From Ehrlichia japonica (GTDB lineage: Bacteria > Pseudomonadota > Alphaproteobacteria > Rickettsiales > Anaplasmataceae): a stretch of DNA of 64,000 bases. Every line of letters begins with the position of its first letter. The stretch's first letter is position 1. Under the pieces are notes generated by a model, which was not told the DNA's origin, ran no database searches, and worked only from the letters and a program-made list of their open reading frames with translations. The position numbers and the translations under genes are program-made. Below are positions 48,531 through 57,531 of this stretch, in pieces. Location of the stretch: NCBI RefSeq assembly GCF_000632845.1, contig NZ_CP007474.1, forward strand, positions 62,001 to 126,000, read 5' to 3'.

Positions 48531-49676
48531 TTATTGAGAAACAGATTTATCTGGCTTAGGAAAAAATATATACCATATCCTTTGAAAGAAATGGAGGCTA
48601 TTTACATCATTTGCCGCGTATATAGGTATCACACGCTCTGTAAATTCTGGTATTTGTATATAAAGTTTACCAATTTCTTGTCCTTTTTTTATTGGAGCAG
48701 ATATTACGTTGTCATGTGAAAAAAAGGTTTTAACTGTGTTATATGAGCCTTTAGGATATAAAACGGTAATATCATTATTAAAAACAGCTTCTACGTATTT
48801 TGCATCACCGTTTCTGACTGCTATTTTTTTTACTTTATTATCTTTATGAAAAATAGTTTTACTACTAAAATTATTGAAAGAGTAATCTAACAGTTGTTTT
48901 ATTTCAGATAAACGTTCTTTCTCGGTTTTAAGACCATTGATTAATATGAATATACGTCTGCCTTCATGTTTAGCAGAGATTATGGATCCATATCCTGTTA
49001 TATCTGTGTGCCCACTAATCATACCATCTATTCTATTATCTGATAATAATAAGTTGCTACTTTCTTGATATATATTATTGTACTTAAGATCTTTTTTAGA
49101 AAATAGATGATAATATTCGGGAAAATCTTCAAAAAGTTTTACTATGAGAGTTATTAAGTCACGTGTTGACATTACTTGATTTTTGTCTTGTGCCCCTATT
49201 ACATTAGTGAAATGAGATTTTGTTAAATTAAGTTTTTGTGCTATGCGATTCATCTCATTAACAAAATTTTCCTGTGAACCTGCTACCCCTTCTGCTAGAG
49301 TAATACAAGCATCATTAGCAGATGTTGTAATAATCCCATTGATTAAATCTCTTACTGCTACTAGCTGTCCTGCTCTTAGAAACATGGAATTGCCACCTTT
49401 CTGCCAAGCTTCCTTGCTAGTTTTGAATTTATCTTCCATTCTTATAAATCCAGCTTTTATATAGGAGAATGTAACATATAGAGTCATCAAATTGCTCATA
49501 GATGAAGGTACAATTTGCTCGTCGATATTGTGCTCTAGTAACATTGTGTTAGAAAATAAGTCAAATACTGCTACTTTAGGTGCTGTTAGTTGTATAGGTA
49601 AAGCTATAGCATTACTTACATATGTTTGAATACCAATAGAACAATATAATAATAAAAGGATTATATAACGTGACAT
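48531..49676 (-). CDS. PBP5-like (peptidase S11) protein with substituted active-site lysines
   Basis: Similar throughout to D-Ala-D-Ala carboxypeptidases (DacA/PBP5). It has a signal peptide in the first about 25 residues, the SMFLRAGQLVAVRDLINGI region, SAND, and a C-terminal beta domain and tail. The catalytic motifs are altered. SxxK reads Ser59-Met-Ser-Asn62, so the general-base lysine is Asn. KTG reads Ile220-Ser-Gly222 in DGMISGHTD. Only SxN (Ser119-Ala-Asn121) is standard. The frame is intact over 381 residues, which argues for a selected, probably non-enzymatic role. ATG at 49676 chosen because it puts the signal peptide at the N-terminus; the frame opens further to 49730. Confidence 0.88.
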   Translation of the reverse strand: MSRYIILLLLYCSIGIQTYVSNAIALPIQLTAPKVAVFDLFSNTMLLEHNIDEQIVPSSMSNLMTLYVTFSYIKAGFIRMEDKFKTSKEAWQKGGNSMFLRAGQLVAVRDLINGIITTSANDACITLAEGVAGSQENFVNEMNRIAQKLNLTKSHFTNVIGAQDKNQVMSTRDLITLIVKLFEDFPEYYHLFSKKDLKYNNIYQESSNLLLSDNRIDGMISGHTDITGYGSIISAKHEGRRIFILINGLKTEKERLSEIKQLLDYSFNNFSSKTIFHKDNKVKKIAVRNGDAKYVEAVFNNDITVLYPKGSYNTVKTFFSHDNVISAPIKKGQEIGKLYIQIPEFTERVIPIYAANDVNSLHFFQRIWYIFFPKPDKSVSQ

Positions 49677-49995
49677 TGTCAAATATATACTTAAAAACTT
49701 ACGAGCTTCTATATATATATCAATCTTCATGTGAGATCAATAATATAATTGGTTGGTATATTTTGTGTTATAACCTCTAGTAAAAGTACTTTGTATGTTG
49801 TTTAACAGCTTATGGTGAATAAATCTTCTGCTATATGTTGGATGTGCTAGAAAAATTGCTCTTGTTATATAAAAGTATATTATACAACTATATCAAATAC
49901 TTATCGTGTAAGTGTTTAGTACAATTCTATCATAGCTTTATAGCATTGTGTAGGATATATAAAATAAAAACAGGAAAATATGGGTAAATTATTTT
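49677..49995. other. Divergent spacer before gamma-CA gene
   Basis: 319 bp (fewer if the longer start at 49730 is used). I see no distinct feature. Confidence 0.45.
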
Positions 49996-50511
49996 ATGGA
50001 GAATATAAGCAATTACAAAAATTTTGTTCCTAATATAGAAGATACTGTCTTTATTGCACCTACTGCTTCTGTTATAGGGAATGTTTACATTGGTAAAGAT
50101 GCTAGTGTATGGTACAACTCAGTATTACGGGGAGATGTAGGAATAATCAGTATAGGTGAAGGCACTAATATTCAAGACAATACTGTAGTGCATGTTGATA
50201 GAAATTATGGTGATACAGAAATTGGAAAAATGGTTACAGTTGGACATGGGTGTATACTACATGCTTGTCAAATACATGATTATGCATTTATTGGTATGGG
50301 TTCTATTATTATGGATAAGGTGATTATGGAAAAGAATACAATGTTGGCGTCAGGATCTTTAATCACAAAAGGGAAAGTAATCAAATCTGGAGAATTATGG
50401 GGTGGTAGGCCAGCAAAATTTTTTAGGATGCTTTCTGAAGAAGAGATAAATCACATCAAGGAATCTGCTAATAATTACATACAATTATCTCGGGAATATT
50501 TAGGTTATTAG
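49996..50511 (+). CDS. Gamma carbonic anhydrase family protein
   Basis: A 171-residue left-handed beta-helix protein of the gamma-CA/YrdA/PaaY group. Hexapeptide repeats run from about residue 20 to 130. The three zinc-ligand histidines of the family are present: His66 (VVHVD), His84 and His89 (VGHGCILHA). GELWGGRPAKFFR near the C-terminus is a family signature. Many such proteins are annotated by fold and their activity is untested; in mitochondria relatives belong to complex I. It stands alone. Confidence 0.9.
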   Translation: MENISNYKNFVPNIEDTVFIAPTASVIGNVYIGKDASVWYNSVLRGDVGIISIGEGTNIQDNTVVHVDRNYGDTEIGKMVTVGHGCILHACQIHDYAFIGMGSIIMDKVIMEKNTMLASGSLITKGKVIKSGELWGGRPAKFFRMLSEEEINHIKESANNYIQLSREYLGY

Positions 50512-51071
50512 GTAATTATACGTCTAGCAGATATACATTGTAGATAGTTATTGCATTAAGATTACTTGTTTTATGTGTGTGAGAATTTCTGGTGTTTTTA
50601 CGAATAAGAAGCTTTGTTTTCCTGGGAATTGAGCTTGTAGAAATAGTGTAATAAAATAAAGATAAGTACAAGTTATTAACTTATGCTTATATATAATCAG
50701 TGAAGATTTTACTAATTATAGTATATTATATCACTTTTAAGAATCTACATAATTATACTATAACATGATGTATGATATATAACAGCTATGTATAGATATT
50801 GACTATTATAGTGTATATAAAAGTTATCCTTATTATCATCAAGTTAAGTTAGATAAAAATAGTATAGTGATGGGTATTAGATTGTTGTTTTTAGGGATGT
50901 ATTATACTTATGTACAGAAGGGTATATTATATAGTGACTTATTGGAATTGCTTGTTTTGATATATACAGGAATTTTTTTGTGTTTTGAAGAACAGAAAAT
51001 TTTGTTCTCATAGAGGTTAAGTTTGTGAAAATGGTCTAATTCAGTAGATGTTAGATTGCTTTATAATTAAA

Positions 51072-51205
51072 GATTTATAACTTACACAAGAGTAGCACGT
51101 AGATAAGAAAACAGCATAATCTTAATTCAAGATTACAAATCTTGTACAGTATAACCGAATAATTGGGAGATTTATTAAACATCATAAATACCACTAACTT
51201 AGACT
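51072..51205 (+). repeat. Dispersed ~135-bp repeat, copy 1 (inverted partner at 58461)
   Basis: The reverse complement of 58461-58593 matches this stretch over its whole length at roughly 85% by eye. Shared blocks include TTACACAAGAGTA, TTCAAGATTACAAATCTTG and ACAGTATAACC, then AACATCATAAATA. The palindrome CAAGATTACAAATCTTG (51128-51144) is fully conserved in both copies. It is non-coding in all frames as far as I can see. Confidence 0.8.
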
Positions 51206-51753
51206 ATAAGGCTGGCAAAAGCATGATATATATATCATATGATAATAGTGTAGATATTCTTTGTTTTAGTATATGCATAGGTTGATTTTCTTAAAAATAG
51301 AAAACTCTTCTTTTGTTAGAAAATTTCGAATTATTATTCTTAAATGGTTATTGTGTTGTTGATAATTAAAGTTGAAAATGCTTTGATATAAGAAAACTTC
51401 TAACGCACAGTAACAACTTGAGTTGTGGTGCGTGATATAATGTTGAAATTGAAAAATGTATTTATGAAATAATAGATGAATATCTAATTACATGTTAAAT
51501 AGATAGTTAAATTATAGGTTATAAAAATGTCTGCTTGTTGTTATGTGATATTGATAATGATGTGTTGAATCGAAAAAAGTCTCTGAACGTATACTAATCA
51601 TTAAATCTTTTATTGAAAATAATTCAGTAATATCAATAAATAAAAATTATAGTGTTATGTAGCATTAGAATATATGATTGTAAATCAGATTTTCTATTTA
51701 AGTGTAAAAAGTGCAATTTAAATATTGAAGTTGTGATGATTTGAATCATAATT

Positions 51754-51779
51754 AGTAGTCATATTATATTATGACTACT
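51754..51779 (+). promoter_or_regulatory. Perfect inverted repeat upstream of sucB
   Basis: Arms AGTAGTCATA (51754-51763) and TATGACTACT (51770-51779) pair over 10 bp with a 6-base loop. It ends 46 bases before the sucB start and is followed by TTTATATATAATTAG. It could be a dyad operator, a 5'-UTR hairpin, or a terminator for upstream transcription; the sequence does not decide. Confidence 0.45.
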
Positions 51780-51825
51780 TTATATATAATTAGGTCTGTA
51801 TAGAGAATTTTTTAAGGTACATTTT

Positions 51826-53028
51826 ATGAGTGAAATACAAGTAAAAGCTGAAAATCTTGGTGGTGAATCAATATTAGAAGCTCCAATCAGGGTATCGGTT
51901 AATGTTGGTGATAATGTAAAGCAAGGTGATATGTTATTTATCATAGAAACTGACAAAACTTCGCTTGAAATTGTATCTCCTGAAGATGGCGTTGTTAGTG
52001 AAATATTTGTTGCTGATGAAGAAATGATAAAAAGGGAACAGATTTTGTGTACAATAAATACTACAAAATTAAGTGCTGTTCAGTCATCTGGTAGTGGTCC
52101 TATACACAGTGCGACTGAGGCAACTGATAGTATGCAGCAATTTATACAGAAAAAAGATGCTCCATCTGCAACAAAGATTATGGAAGAAAATTCAATTGAT
52201 AGAAATCAAGTAGAGGGTTCTGGTATTGGAGGTCGCGTTACAAAATCTGATGTCTTGAATTATATAAAATCTACTTCTAAAGAAAATAGAGAATGTAATA
52301 ATCGATTATCTGTTGTTTCTGAAGAAAAGAGGGAAGAACGTGTAAAAATGAGTAAAATTAGGCAGGTAATTGCTGCTAGATTAAAAGAGTCTCAAAATAC
52401 TGCTGCTATATTGACGACTTTTAATGAAGTTGATATGAAGAATGTTATGGATCTTCGAGCTAAATATAGGGAAGGTTTTGAGAAAAAATATGGTATTAAG
52501 CTTGGTCTTATGTCTCCTTTCATAAAGGCAGTGGTATTGGCGTTGAAAGAGTTACCAATAATAAATGCTGAGATATCAGGTAGTGAAATTGTGTATAAGC
52601 ATTATTATGATATAGGTATCGCAGTAGGAACAGATAAAGGATTAGTTGTTCCAGTAATACGTGATGCTGATAAAATGTCTTTTGCTGATCTTGAGTTGAC
52701 ATTGGCTTCTTTAGGAAAAAAAGCTAGAGAAGGGAAGTTAGAGGTTTCTGATATGACAGGTGCAACGTTTACTATTACTAATGGTGGTGTGTATGGATCT
52801 TTGTTGTCTACTCCTATAATCAATCCTCCTCAATCTGGGATTTTAGGCATGCACTCGATACAAAAACGCCCTGTTGCGATTGATGATAACACTATAGAGA
52901 TTAGACCTATGATGTATATTGCTTTATCTTATGATCATAGGATTGTTGATGGGCAAGGTGCTGTAACGTTTTTAGTTAGAGTAAAACAATATATTGAAGA
53001 TCCTAGCAGAATGTTTTTAGAAATATAG
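51826..53028 (+). CDS. sucB: 2-oxoglutarate dehydrogenase E2 (dihydrolipoyl succinyltransferase)
   Basis: Core of the 2-oxoglutarate dehydrogenase complex, making succinyl-CoA. The 400-residue protein has a lipoyl domain (1-76) with the lipoylated Lys44 in [10 protein letters not shown] linker and peripheral subunit-binding domain (about 113-147, [21 protein letters not shown]) follow. The catalytic domain ends with His371 and Asp375 in SYDHRIVDG. Family alignment favours SucB over pyruvate dehydrogenase E2 (single lipoyl domain, [15 protein letters not shown]). AAGG at 51814-51817 supports the ATG. sucA is not adjacent. Confidence 0.93.
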   Translation: MSEIQVKAENLGGESILEAPIRVSVNVGDNVKQGDMLFIIETDKTSLEIVSPEDGVVSEIFVADEEMIKREQILCTINTTKLSAVQSSGSGPIHSATEATDSMQQFIQKKDAPSATKIMEENSIDRNQVEGSGIGGRVTKSDVLNYIKSTSKENRECNNRLSVVSEEKREERVKMSKIRQVIAARLKESQNTAAILTTFNEVDMKNVMDLRAKYREGFEKKYGIKLGLMSPFIKAVVLALKELPIINAEISGSEIVYKHYYDIGIAVGTDKGLVVPVIRDADKMSFADLELTLASLGKKAREGKLEVSDMTGATFTITNGGVYGSLLSTPIINPPQSGILGMHSIQKRPVAIDDNTIEIRPMMYIALSYDHRIVDGQGAVTFLVRVKQYIEDPSRMFLEI

Positions 53029-53331
53029 GTTTGACTATGAGTATACTGTTAATGAGGTTCATGTTTGTATTTAGGATAGCATTGAGCTAAGGCTTTACTA
53101 GCAATTAATAAAGATATTGTTGTTAGTTTAGCATGATTAAGGGTATACAATGGTAGATAGGAATCCCTAACAATTCTTTATTGCTTATTTTTAATATAGC
53201 AGTATATTTATTTTGCTTCAGGCATTAGGGTAGTATATTTGTTTAAGAAATAAGGGTTCTGATATTATAAAAGTACTTTTATAATACAGTGATGATGTGG
53301 CTTATTATGAAATTTAATGTTATTGGAAGAT
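53029..53331. other. Spacer before map
   Basis: 303 bp. I see nothing beyond AT-rich sequence; the promoter of map presumably lies here. Confidence 0.45.
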
Positions 53332-54132
53332 ATGAATAATTTAGGAAGAAGTATCACTATTCATAGTAAAGAAGACTTTAAATATATGCATAATGCTGGT
53401 AAGCTTGCGGCGGAAGTCTTAGATTTTGTTACTCCATATGTAAAACCAGGAGTTTCTACTAATGAACTTAATAATTTATGTCATGATTTTATTATTAATG
53501 CTGGGGCAATCCCTGCTCCGCTTGGGTATAGAGGATACCCTAAATCTATTTGTACTTCGAAAAATTTTGTTGTTTGTCATGGTATTCCTGATGATTTGCC
53601 TTTAAAAAATGGTGATGTTGTAAATATAGATGTCACTGTTATAGTAGATGGGTGGCATGGGGATACAAGTAGAATGTACTGGGTTGGTGAACCATCTATT
53701 AAAGCGAAGCGTTTATGTGAGGCTGCATATAGAGCACTAATTGTAGCAATTGAACAAGTAATGCCTGGACAAAAGCTTAATCAGATTGGTTTGGCTATTG
53801 AGAGAGAGATGAAGAAATATGGTTATTCTATTGTTCGTGATTATTGTGGTCACGGATTAGGTAAGGTGTTTCATGCTCTCCCAAATGTGGTGCATTATTA
53901 TGATCCAGATGATCCTATAGTTATTAGGGAAGGAATGTTTTTTACAATAGAGCCAATGATAAATGCTGGAAGATGTGATACTGTACTTAATAAGAAAGAT
54001 GGGTGGACTGTTACAACCAGGGATTTGTCTTTATCAGCACAGTTCGAGCATTCTTTAGGTGTTACTGAAAATGGAGTAGAAATATTTACATTATCTCCAA
54101 AAAATATGCATTGTCCTCCTTATGTTTGCTAG
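53332..54132 (+). CDS. map: Methionine aminopeptidase, type I
   Basis: Removes the N-terminal methionine from new proteins. The 266-residue pita-bread-fold protein has metal ligands in NIDVTVIVDGWHGDTSRM (two Asp), the HGLGKVFHALP region (His), FFTIEPM (Glu) and QFEHSLGVT (Glu). It starts at the ATG at 53332, preceded by GGAAG at 53324-53328. An in-frame ATG at 53317 is less well supported. prmC begins seven bases after the stop, so both belong to one transcript. Confidence 0.95.
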   Translation: MNNLGRSITIHSKEDFKYMHNAGKLAAEVLDFVTPYVKPGVSTNELNNLCHDFIINAGAIPAPLGYRGYPKSICTSKNFVVCHGIPDDLPLKNGDVVNIDVTVIVDGWHGDTSRMYWVGEPSIKAKRLCEAAYRALIVAIEQVMPGQKLNQIGLAIEREMKKYGYSIVRDYCGHGLGKVFHALPNVVHYYDPDDPIVIREGMFFTIEPMINAGRCDTVLNKKDGWTVTTRDLSLSAQFEHSLGVTENGVEIFTLSPKNMHCPPYVC

Positions 54133-54138
54133 TTTATT

Positions 54139-54981
54139 ATGGATACTGTAATTTCTTTATTTAATAGTGCTGTTGATTTTTTATCTTCTTGTAATATAGA
54201 TAACCCAAAGCGTGATATAGAAATAATAATAAAACATCTTATTAATACTGAGGACTTAGTTACTATACTTGATCCATATATGCCTGTTAGTAAATGTGAT
54301 GTGGAAGTATTTTGGAAAATGATAAGGCAGCGTTCTGCTAATGTACCTATATCACATATTATAGGTAAAAGAGAATTCTGGAGTACAGATTTTATTGTAA
54401 ATTCTAGTGTTTTAGATCCTAGACCAGATAGTGAAACAATAATTTCTTCCGTGTTTGCAATGTATCCGTGCAAAAATCACAGGCTAGTTATAGGAGATTT
54501 TGGTACAGGGAGTGGATGTTTATTAACAACTTTATTACTAAGGTATAGAAATGCTGTTGGTGTAGCTATTGAGAAAAGTGCAAAAGCTTATAGAGTTGCG
54601 TACCAGAATTTTAAAAAGCATAGATTATATAACAGAGTAAAGATGAGATTATCTTCTTGGAATACTTGTTATGATATGTTTGATTTGGTAGTTAGTAATC
54701 CGCCATATATTAGGAGAAGTAAAATTGCTAAATTACAGCCGGAAGTTAGATTATATGAACCAATCATGGCTTTAGATGGTGGCCCAATAGGATCAGAAAT
54801 TTATTCACAAGTTTTTGTAGTAATAAAAAGATGTTTAAAGCAGAGTGGTGTTGCTGTTTTAGAAATAGGGGAGGACCAACATCAAATTCATAGAGTACTA
54901 CACAAATATGGATTAAAATTCTGTACTTATCATAGTGACTTATCTGGAAGACTACGTTGTATAGTAGTTAAGCAAGCGTGA
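54139..54981 (+). CDS. prmC: Peptide chain release factor N5-glutamine methyltransferase
   Basis: Methylates the GGQ glutamine of release factors RF1/RF2 with S-adenosylmethionine. The 280-residue protein has an N-terminal helical domain (to about 85) and then the class I methyltransferase fold. The SAM-binding loop is DFGTGSGCLLTTLLL (near 120) and the catalytic NPPY is in VVSNPPYIRRS (near 194). RPDSETII is the usual RPETE-type motif, here with Asp-Ser in place of Glu-Thr. Co-transcribed with map. Confidence 0.93.
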   Translation: MDTVISLFNSAVDFLSSCNIDNPKRDIEIIIKHLINTEDLVTILDPYMPVSKCDVEVFWKMIRQRSANVPISHIIGKREFWSTDFIVNSSVLDPRPDSETIISSVFAMYPCKNHRLVIGDFGTGSGCLLTTLLLRYRNAVGVAIEKSAKAYRVAYQNFKKHRLYNRVKMRLSSWNTCYDMFDLVVSNPPYIRRSKIAKLQPEVRLYEPIMALDGGPIGSEIYSQVFVVIKRCLKQSGVAVLEIGEDQHQIHRVLHKYGLKFCTYHSDLSGRLRCIVVKQA

Positions 54982-55186
54982 GATTAGTTAGACTCATGTA
55001 AAAGCCAATATGAATTTATTTCATCATAAGTTTAGATTTGTATCAAATAAAATATGGAAATTACGTTTTATGAGAAAGCTAATATGCACAGCTTTATGTT
55101 GGAGGCATATTGCATAAACACTTAGTATAGCAGTTATTGAGTTGTACAGAAGATTACGCTAAAAGCAGTGTTAATGATCATTATCA
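54982..55186. other. Spacer after prmC
   Basis: The first 205 bp of the 582-bp gap between prmC and grxC, the rest of which is the repeat array described next. I see no feature here. Confidence 0.4.
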
Positions 55187-55665
55187 TTATTTTTAATTTA
55201 CTTGATTCATACAATGTATATGAGCATAAGCCATACTGTTGCCTATGTATTAATCATTAATAAACAATAAAATTCTCAATATAAAAAAAATTTTGTATAA
55301 AAGATTATTATAGTCATTAATTGACCGCTATAGAATATGCTAGCTAAAGGGCAGACCTGATTGTGGTTTTTGGGATTATAACTCTAATTCACTTGATTCA
55401 TACAATGTATATGAGCATAAGCCATACTGTTGCCTATATATTAATCATTAATAAACAATAAAATTCTCAATATAAAAAAATTTTGTATAAAAGATTATTA
55501 TAGTCATTAATTGACTGCTATAGAAAATGCTAGCTAAAGGGCAGACCTGATTGTAGTTGGGGATTATAACTCTAATTTACCTGACTCATACAACCTATAC
55601 AGATCATCACATCCGCCTATGTGTTGATCATCAATAAATATTTGGGGCAAAGTTCTCATACCATT
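55187..55665. repeat. Tandem duplication of the grxC 3' end (period ~190 bp)
   Basis: Two decayed copies of the grxC end lie downstream of the gene. The marker CTTGATTCATACA starts at 55201 and 55392, and the matching CCTGACTCATACA in grxC starts at 55580, giving periods of 191 and 188 bp. The two outer copies are nearly identical to each other (CAATGTATATGAGCATAAGC, TATTAATCATTAATAAACAA) but clearly diverged from grxC. They were therefore amplified or homogenised after they had parted from the gene. Coding capacity for glutaredoxin is lost in both. Confidence 0.85.
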
Positions 55666-55809
55666 GGATTCTTGTATCATTTTTTCTAACAAGGAACTAT
55701 TGTTTGTAACATCAATTTCTTCAAAAGAAATGTTTTTTTTGTTGAATAAAGCCTTTGCTTTAGTACAATAGGGGCAGAGATCTTTAGTATATATTTTCAC
55801 TTTTACCAC
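55564..55809 (-). CDS. grxC: Glutaredoxin 3
   Basis: Glutathione-dependent dithiol oxidoreductase. The 81-residue protein has the active site CPYC (12-15), the cis-Pro region RTLPQIFIDDQHIGG and the GG-D motif CDDLY that bind glutathione. Complete and of normal length. The 3' end of the gene is copied into the spacer on its downstream side. Divergent from ribF. Confidence 0.95.
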   Translation of the reverse strand: MVKVKIYTKDLCPYCTKAKALFNKKNISFEEIDVTNNSSLLEKMIQESNGMRTLPQIFIDDQHIGGCDDLYRLYESGKLEL

Positions 55810-55900
55810 TATAATATATCCTACGATTAATTGAAAGTGTTTTTCCTGGATATCATAGTAATCAAGAAAAGTAAAGATAGGAATTTTATAAAATTTTATT

Positions 55901-56824
55901 ATGAAGATAGTATATGGTTATCCTAATCAGAAAAGTAATATAAATAGTGTTCTTGCTTTTGGGAATTTTGATGGGTTACATTTAGGTCATCAATATATGA
56001 TTGATACAATAAAAAATATTTCAGTGAGAGAAAAGATAGCTTCTGCCATTATTACATTTGTTCCACACCCTGCTGAATATTTACATAATAGAAAAAATTT
56101 CCTGTTATTAGATCTTGATCAAAAGATTAAACTGTTGCAAAGCTATGGAATAGATTATCTGTATATTATTGATTTTAATAAAAATTTTTCGCAGCTTTCT
56201 CCAGATATCTTTGTAAAGGATGTATTAGTAGATAGTTGCAATGTAAGATATGTTGTAATAGGACATAATTGTTTTTTTGGATATAAGTGTTTAGGTGATA
56301 TAGATTTATTATATTCTTATTCAAGTGTTTATAATTATGAGGTGATAAGGATAGACCCTATTTTTATAGATAATAATATATTATGTTCTTCTTCATTAGT
56401 TAGAAAATATTTATCTGAAGGAAAAGTAGAATTAGCAAATAGAATTTTAGGTAGGTCGTATCAAATTAATGGTAAAGTAATTAAAGGGTTAGCTAGAGGA
56501 CGTGTTATTGGATTTCCTACGGTTAATGTTGGTATTGAGCATATATTGATACCTAAAGTTGGAGTGTATTCTGCATGTATAAAGATTAATGATAGTAATA
56601 CATGGTTAAATGGAATAGTCAATATTGGATTCAGGCCTACATTTAATGATTTAAGTTTTCCTATATTAGAGATGCATATTTTTGATTTTAATGGTGATAT
56701 ATATGATCAATATGTAGCCATTCAGTTATTAAATTTTATACGCTCTGAACGTAAATTTCATACTATTGATCAATTAAAACAGCAGATTAGTGAGGATATT
56801 GTACAAGTAAAAAAAAGTTTGTGA
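55901..56824 (+). CDS. ribF: Bifunctional riboflavin kinase / FAD synthetase
   Basis: Converts riboflavin to FMN and FMN to FAD. The 307-residue protein has an N-terminal nucleotidyltransferase domain with FGNFDGLHLGHQYMI (near 21), FVPHPAEYL and a SSSLVRKYLSEG motif. The C-terminal kinase domain has GRVIGFPTVNV and NIGFRPTF. Supplies FAD for succinate dehydrogenase, whose assembly factor SdhE is also in this window. lspA follows after 139 bp. Confidence 0.94.
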   Translation: MKIVYGYPNQKSNINSVLAFGNFDGLHLGHQYMIDTIKNISVREKIASAIITFVPHPAEYLHNRKNFLLLDLDQKIKLLQSYGIDYLYIIDFNKNFSQLSPDIFVKDVLVDSCNVRYVVIGHNCFFGYKCLGDIDLLYSYSSVYNYEVIRIDPIFIDNNILCSSSLVRKYLSEGKVELANRILGRSYQINGKVIKGLARGRVIGFPTVNVGIEHILIPKVGVYSACIKINDSNTWLNGIVNIGFRPTFNDLSFPILEMHIFDFNGDIYDQYVAIQLLNFIRSERKFHTIDQLKQQISEDIVQVKKSL

Positions 56825-56963
56825 TGTATGTGGTTGCAGATTAACTGAGTAAATGGTATATAGTAGATTAGCTATAGAAAGTATACAAGATTAATAGAAA
56901 TAATTTGATTTCTTATATCAAATTAAGGCAGCAATTAACAGTCATTATCTAGATAAAGGATTT

Positions 56964-57416
56964 ATGAGTAGATATATATTAATAATATGTGTGTTAATTT
57001 TTGTAGATCAACTTAGCAAGTGGTATATAATGAGTTTAATAGGAGATGTTGGGGTAATAGAAGTATTTAGTTTTTTACGATTTTCTACAGTATGGAATAC
57101 TGGAATTAGTTTCGGTATATTGCATGATTTTATGTATAGCAATCTTATTTTTTGTAACATTTCTATTTTGATTACATTTGTTTTATTTTATTTGTTAATA
57201 ATACGCTCATCTGATAGGTTCCCTCTTGCAATCATTATTGGAGGATCAATAGGAAATATAATAGATAGAGTTAGGCACAGTGCTGTATATGATTTCATAG
57301 ATTTCTATATTAATCACTGGCACTGGCCTACATTTAATTTAGCAGATTCTTTTATATTCTTAGGTATAGTTATAATTAGTATGACAACAAACCCCCTGCT
57401 ACCTCAATCACATTAG
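56964..57416 (+). CDS. lspA: Lipoprotein signal peptidase (signal peptidase II)
   Basis: Aspartyl protease in the inner membrane cleaving signal peptides of diacylated prolipoproteins. The 150-residue protein has four TM helices. The catalytic aspartates are in GNIIDRVRHSAVYDFIDFY and FNLADSFIFLG. The N-terminus has DQLSKWY, also conserved. Works directly after Lgt (19.4 kb). It follows ribF and probably shares its transcript. Confidence 0.94.
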   Translation: MSRYILIICVLIFVDQLSKWYIMSLIGDVGVIEVFSFLRFSTVWNTGISFGILHDFMYSNLIFCNISILITFVLFYLLIIRSSDRFPLAIIIGGSIGNIIDRVRHSAVYDFIDFYINHWHWPTFNLADSFIFLGIVIISMTTNPLLPQSH

Positions 57417-57480
57417 AAACTAAAATACCATATAAACCTGGTGAAATAATAGATAAAACAAAAGAATAATGATAAAATTG

Positions 57481-57506
57481 ACCATAGCATATAAAACTAC
57501 TATGGT
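57481..57506. terminator. Hairpin between convergent lspA and membrane-protein gene
   Basis: ACCATAG (57481-57487) and CTATGGT (57500-57506) form a perfect 7-bp stem in the 115-bp gap between two convergent genes. The position suits a shared terminator; neither side has a long T-run. Confidence 0.4.
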
Positions 57507-57531
57507 TAGTGAAAAATATACACACACCAAA

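Larger units (their letters stand above)
50512..51825. other. 1.3-kb spacer before sucB
   Basis: The longest unexplained gap besides the arrays. It contains one arm of the dispersed inverted repeat (51072-51205) and the perfect hairpin at 51754-51779. I found no ORF that looks like protein and no tRNA. Confidence 0.5.

Noticed and set aside
48528-48719. 63-codon plus-strand ORF at the end of the PBP5-like gene
   Set aside because: Antisense shadow of the coding region of 48531-49676.
51072-51205. Insertion sequence or MITE
   Set aside because: No transposase, no terminal inverted repeats at the edges and no target-site duplication visible; only an internal palindrome. Kept as an unclassified dispersed repeat.
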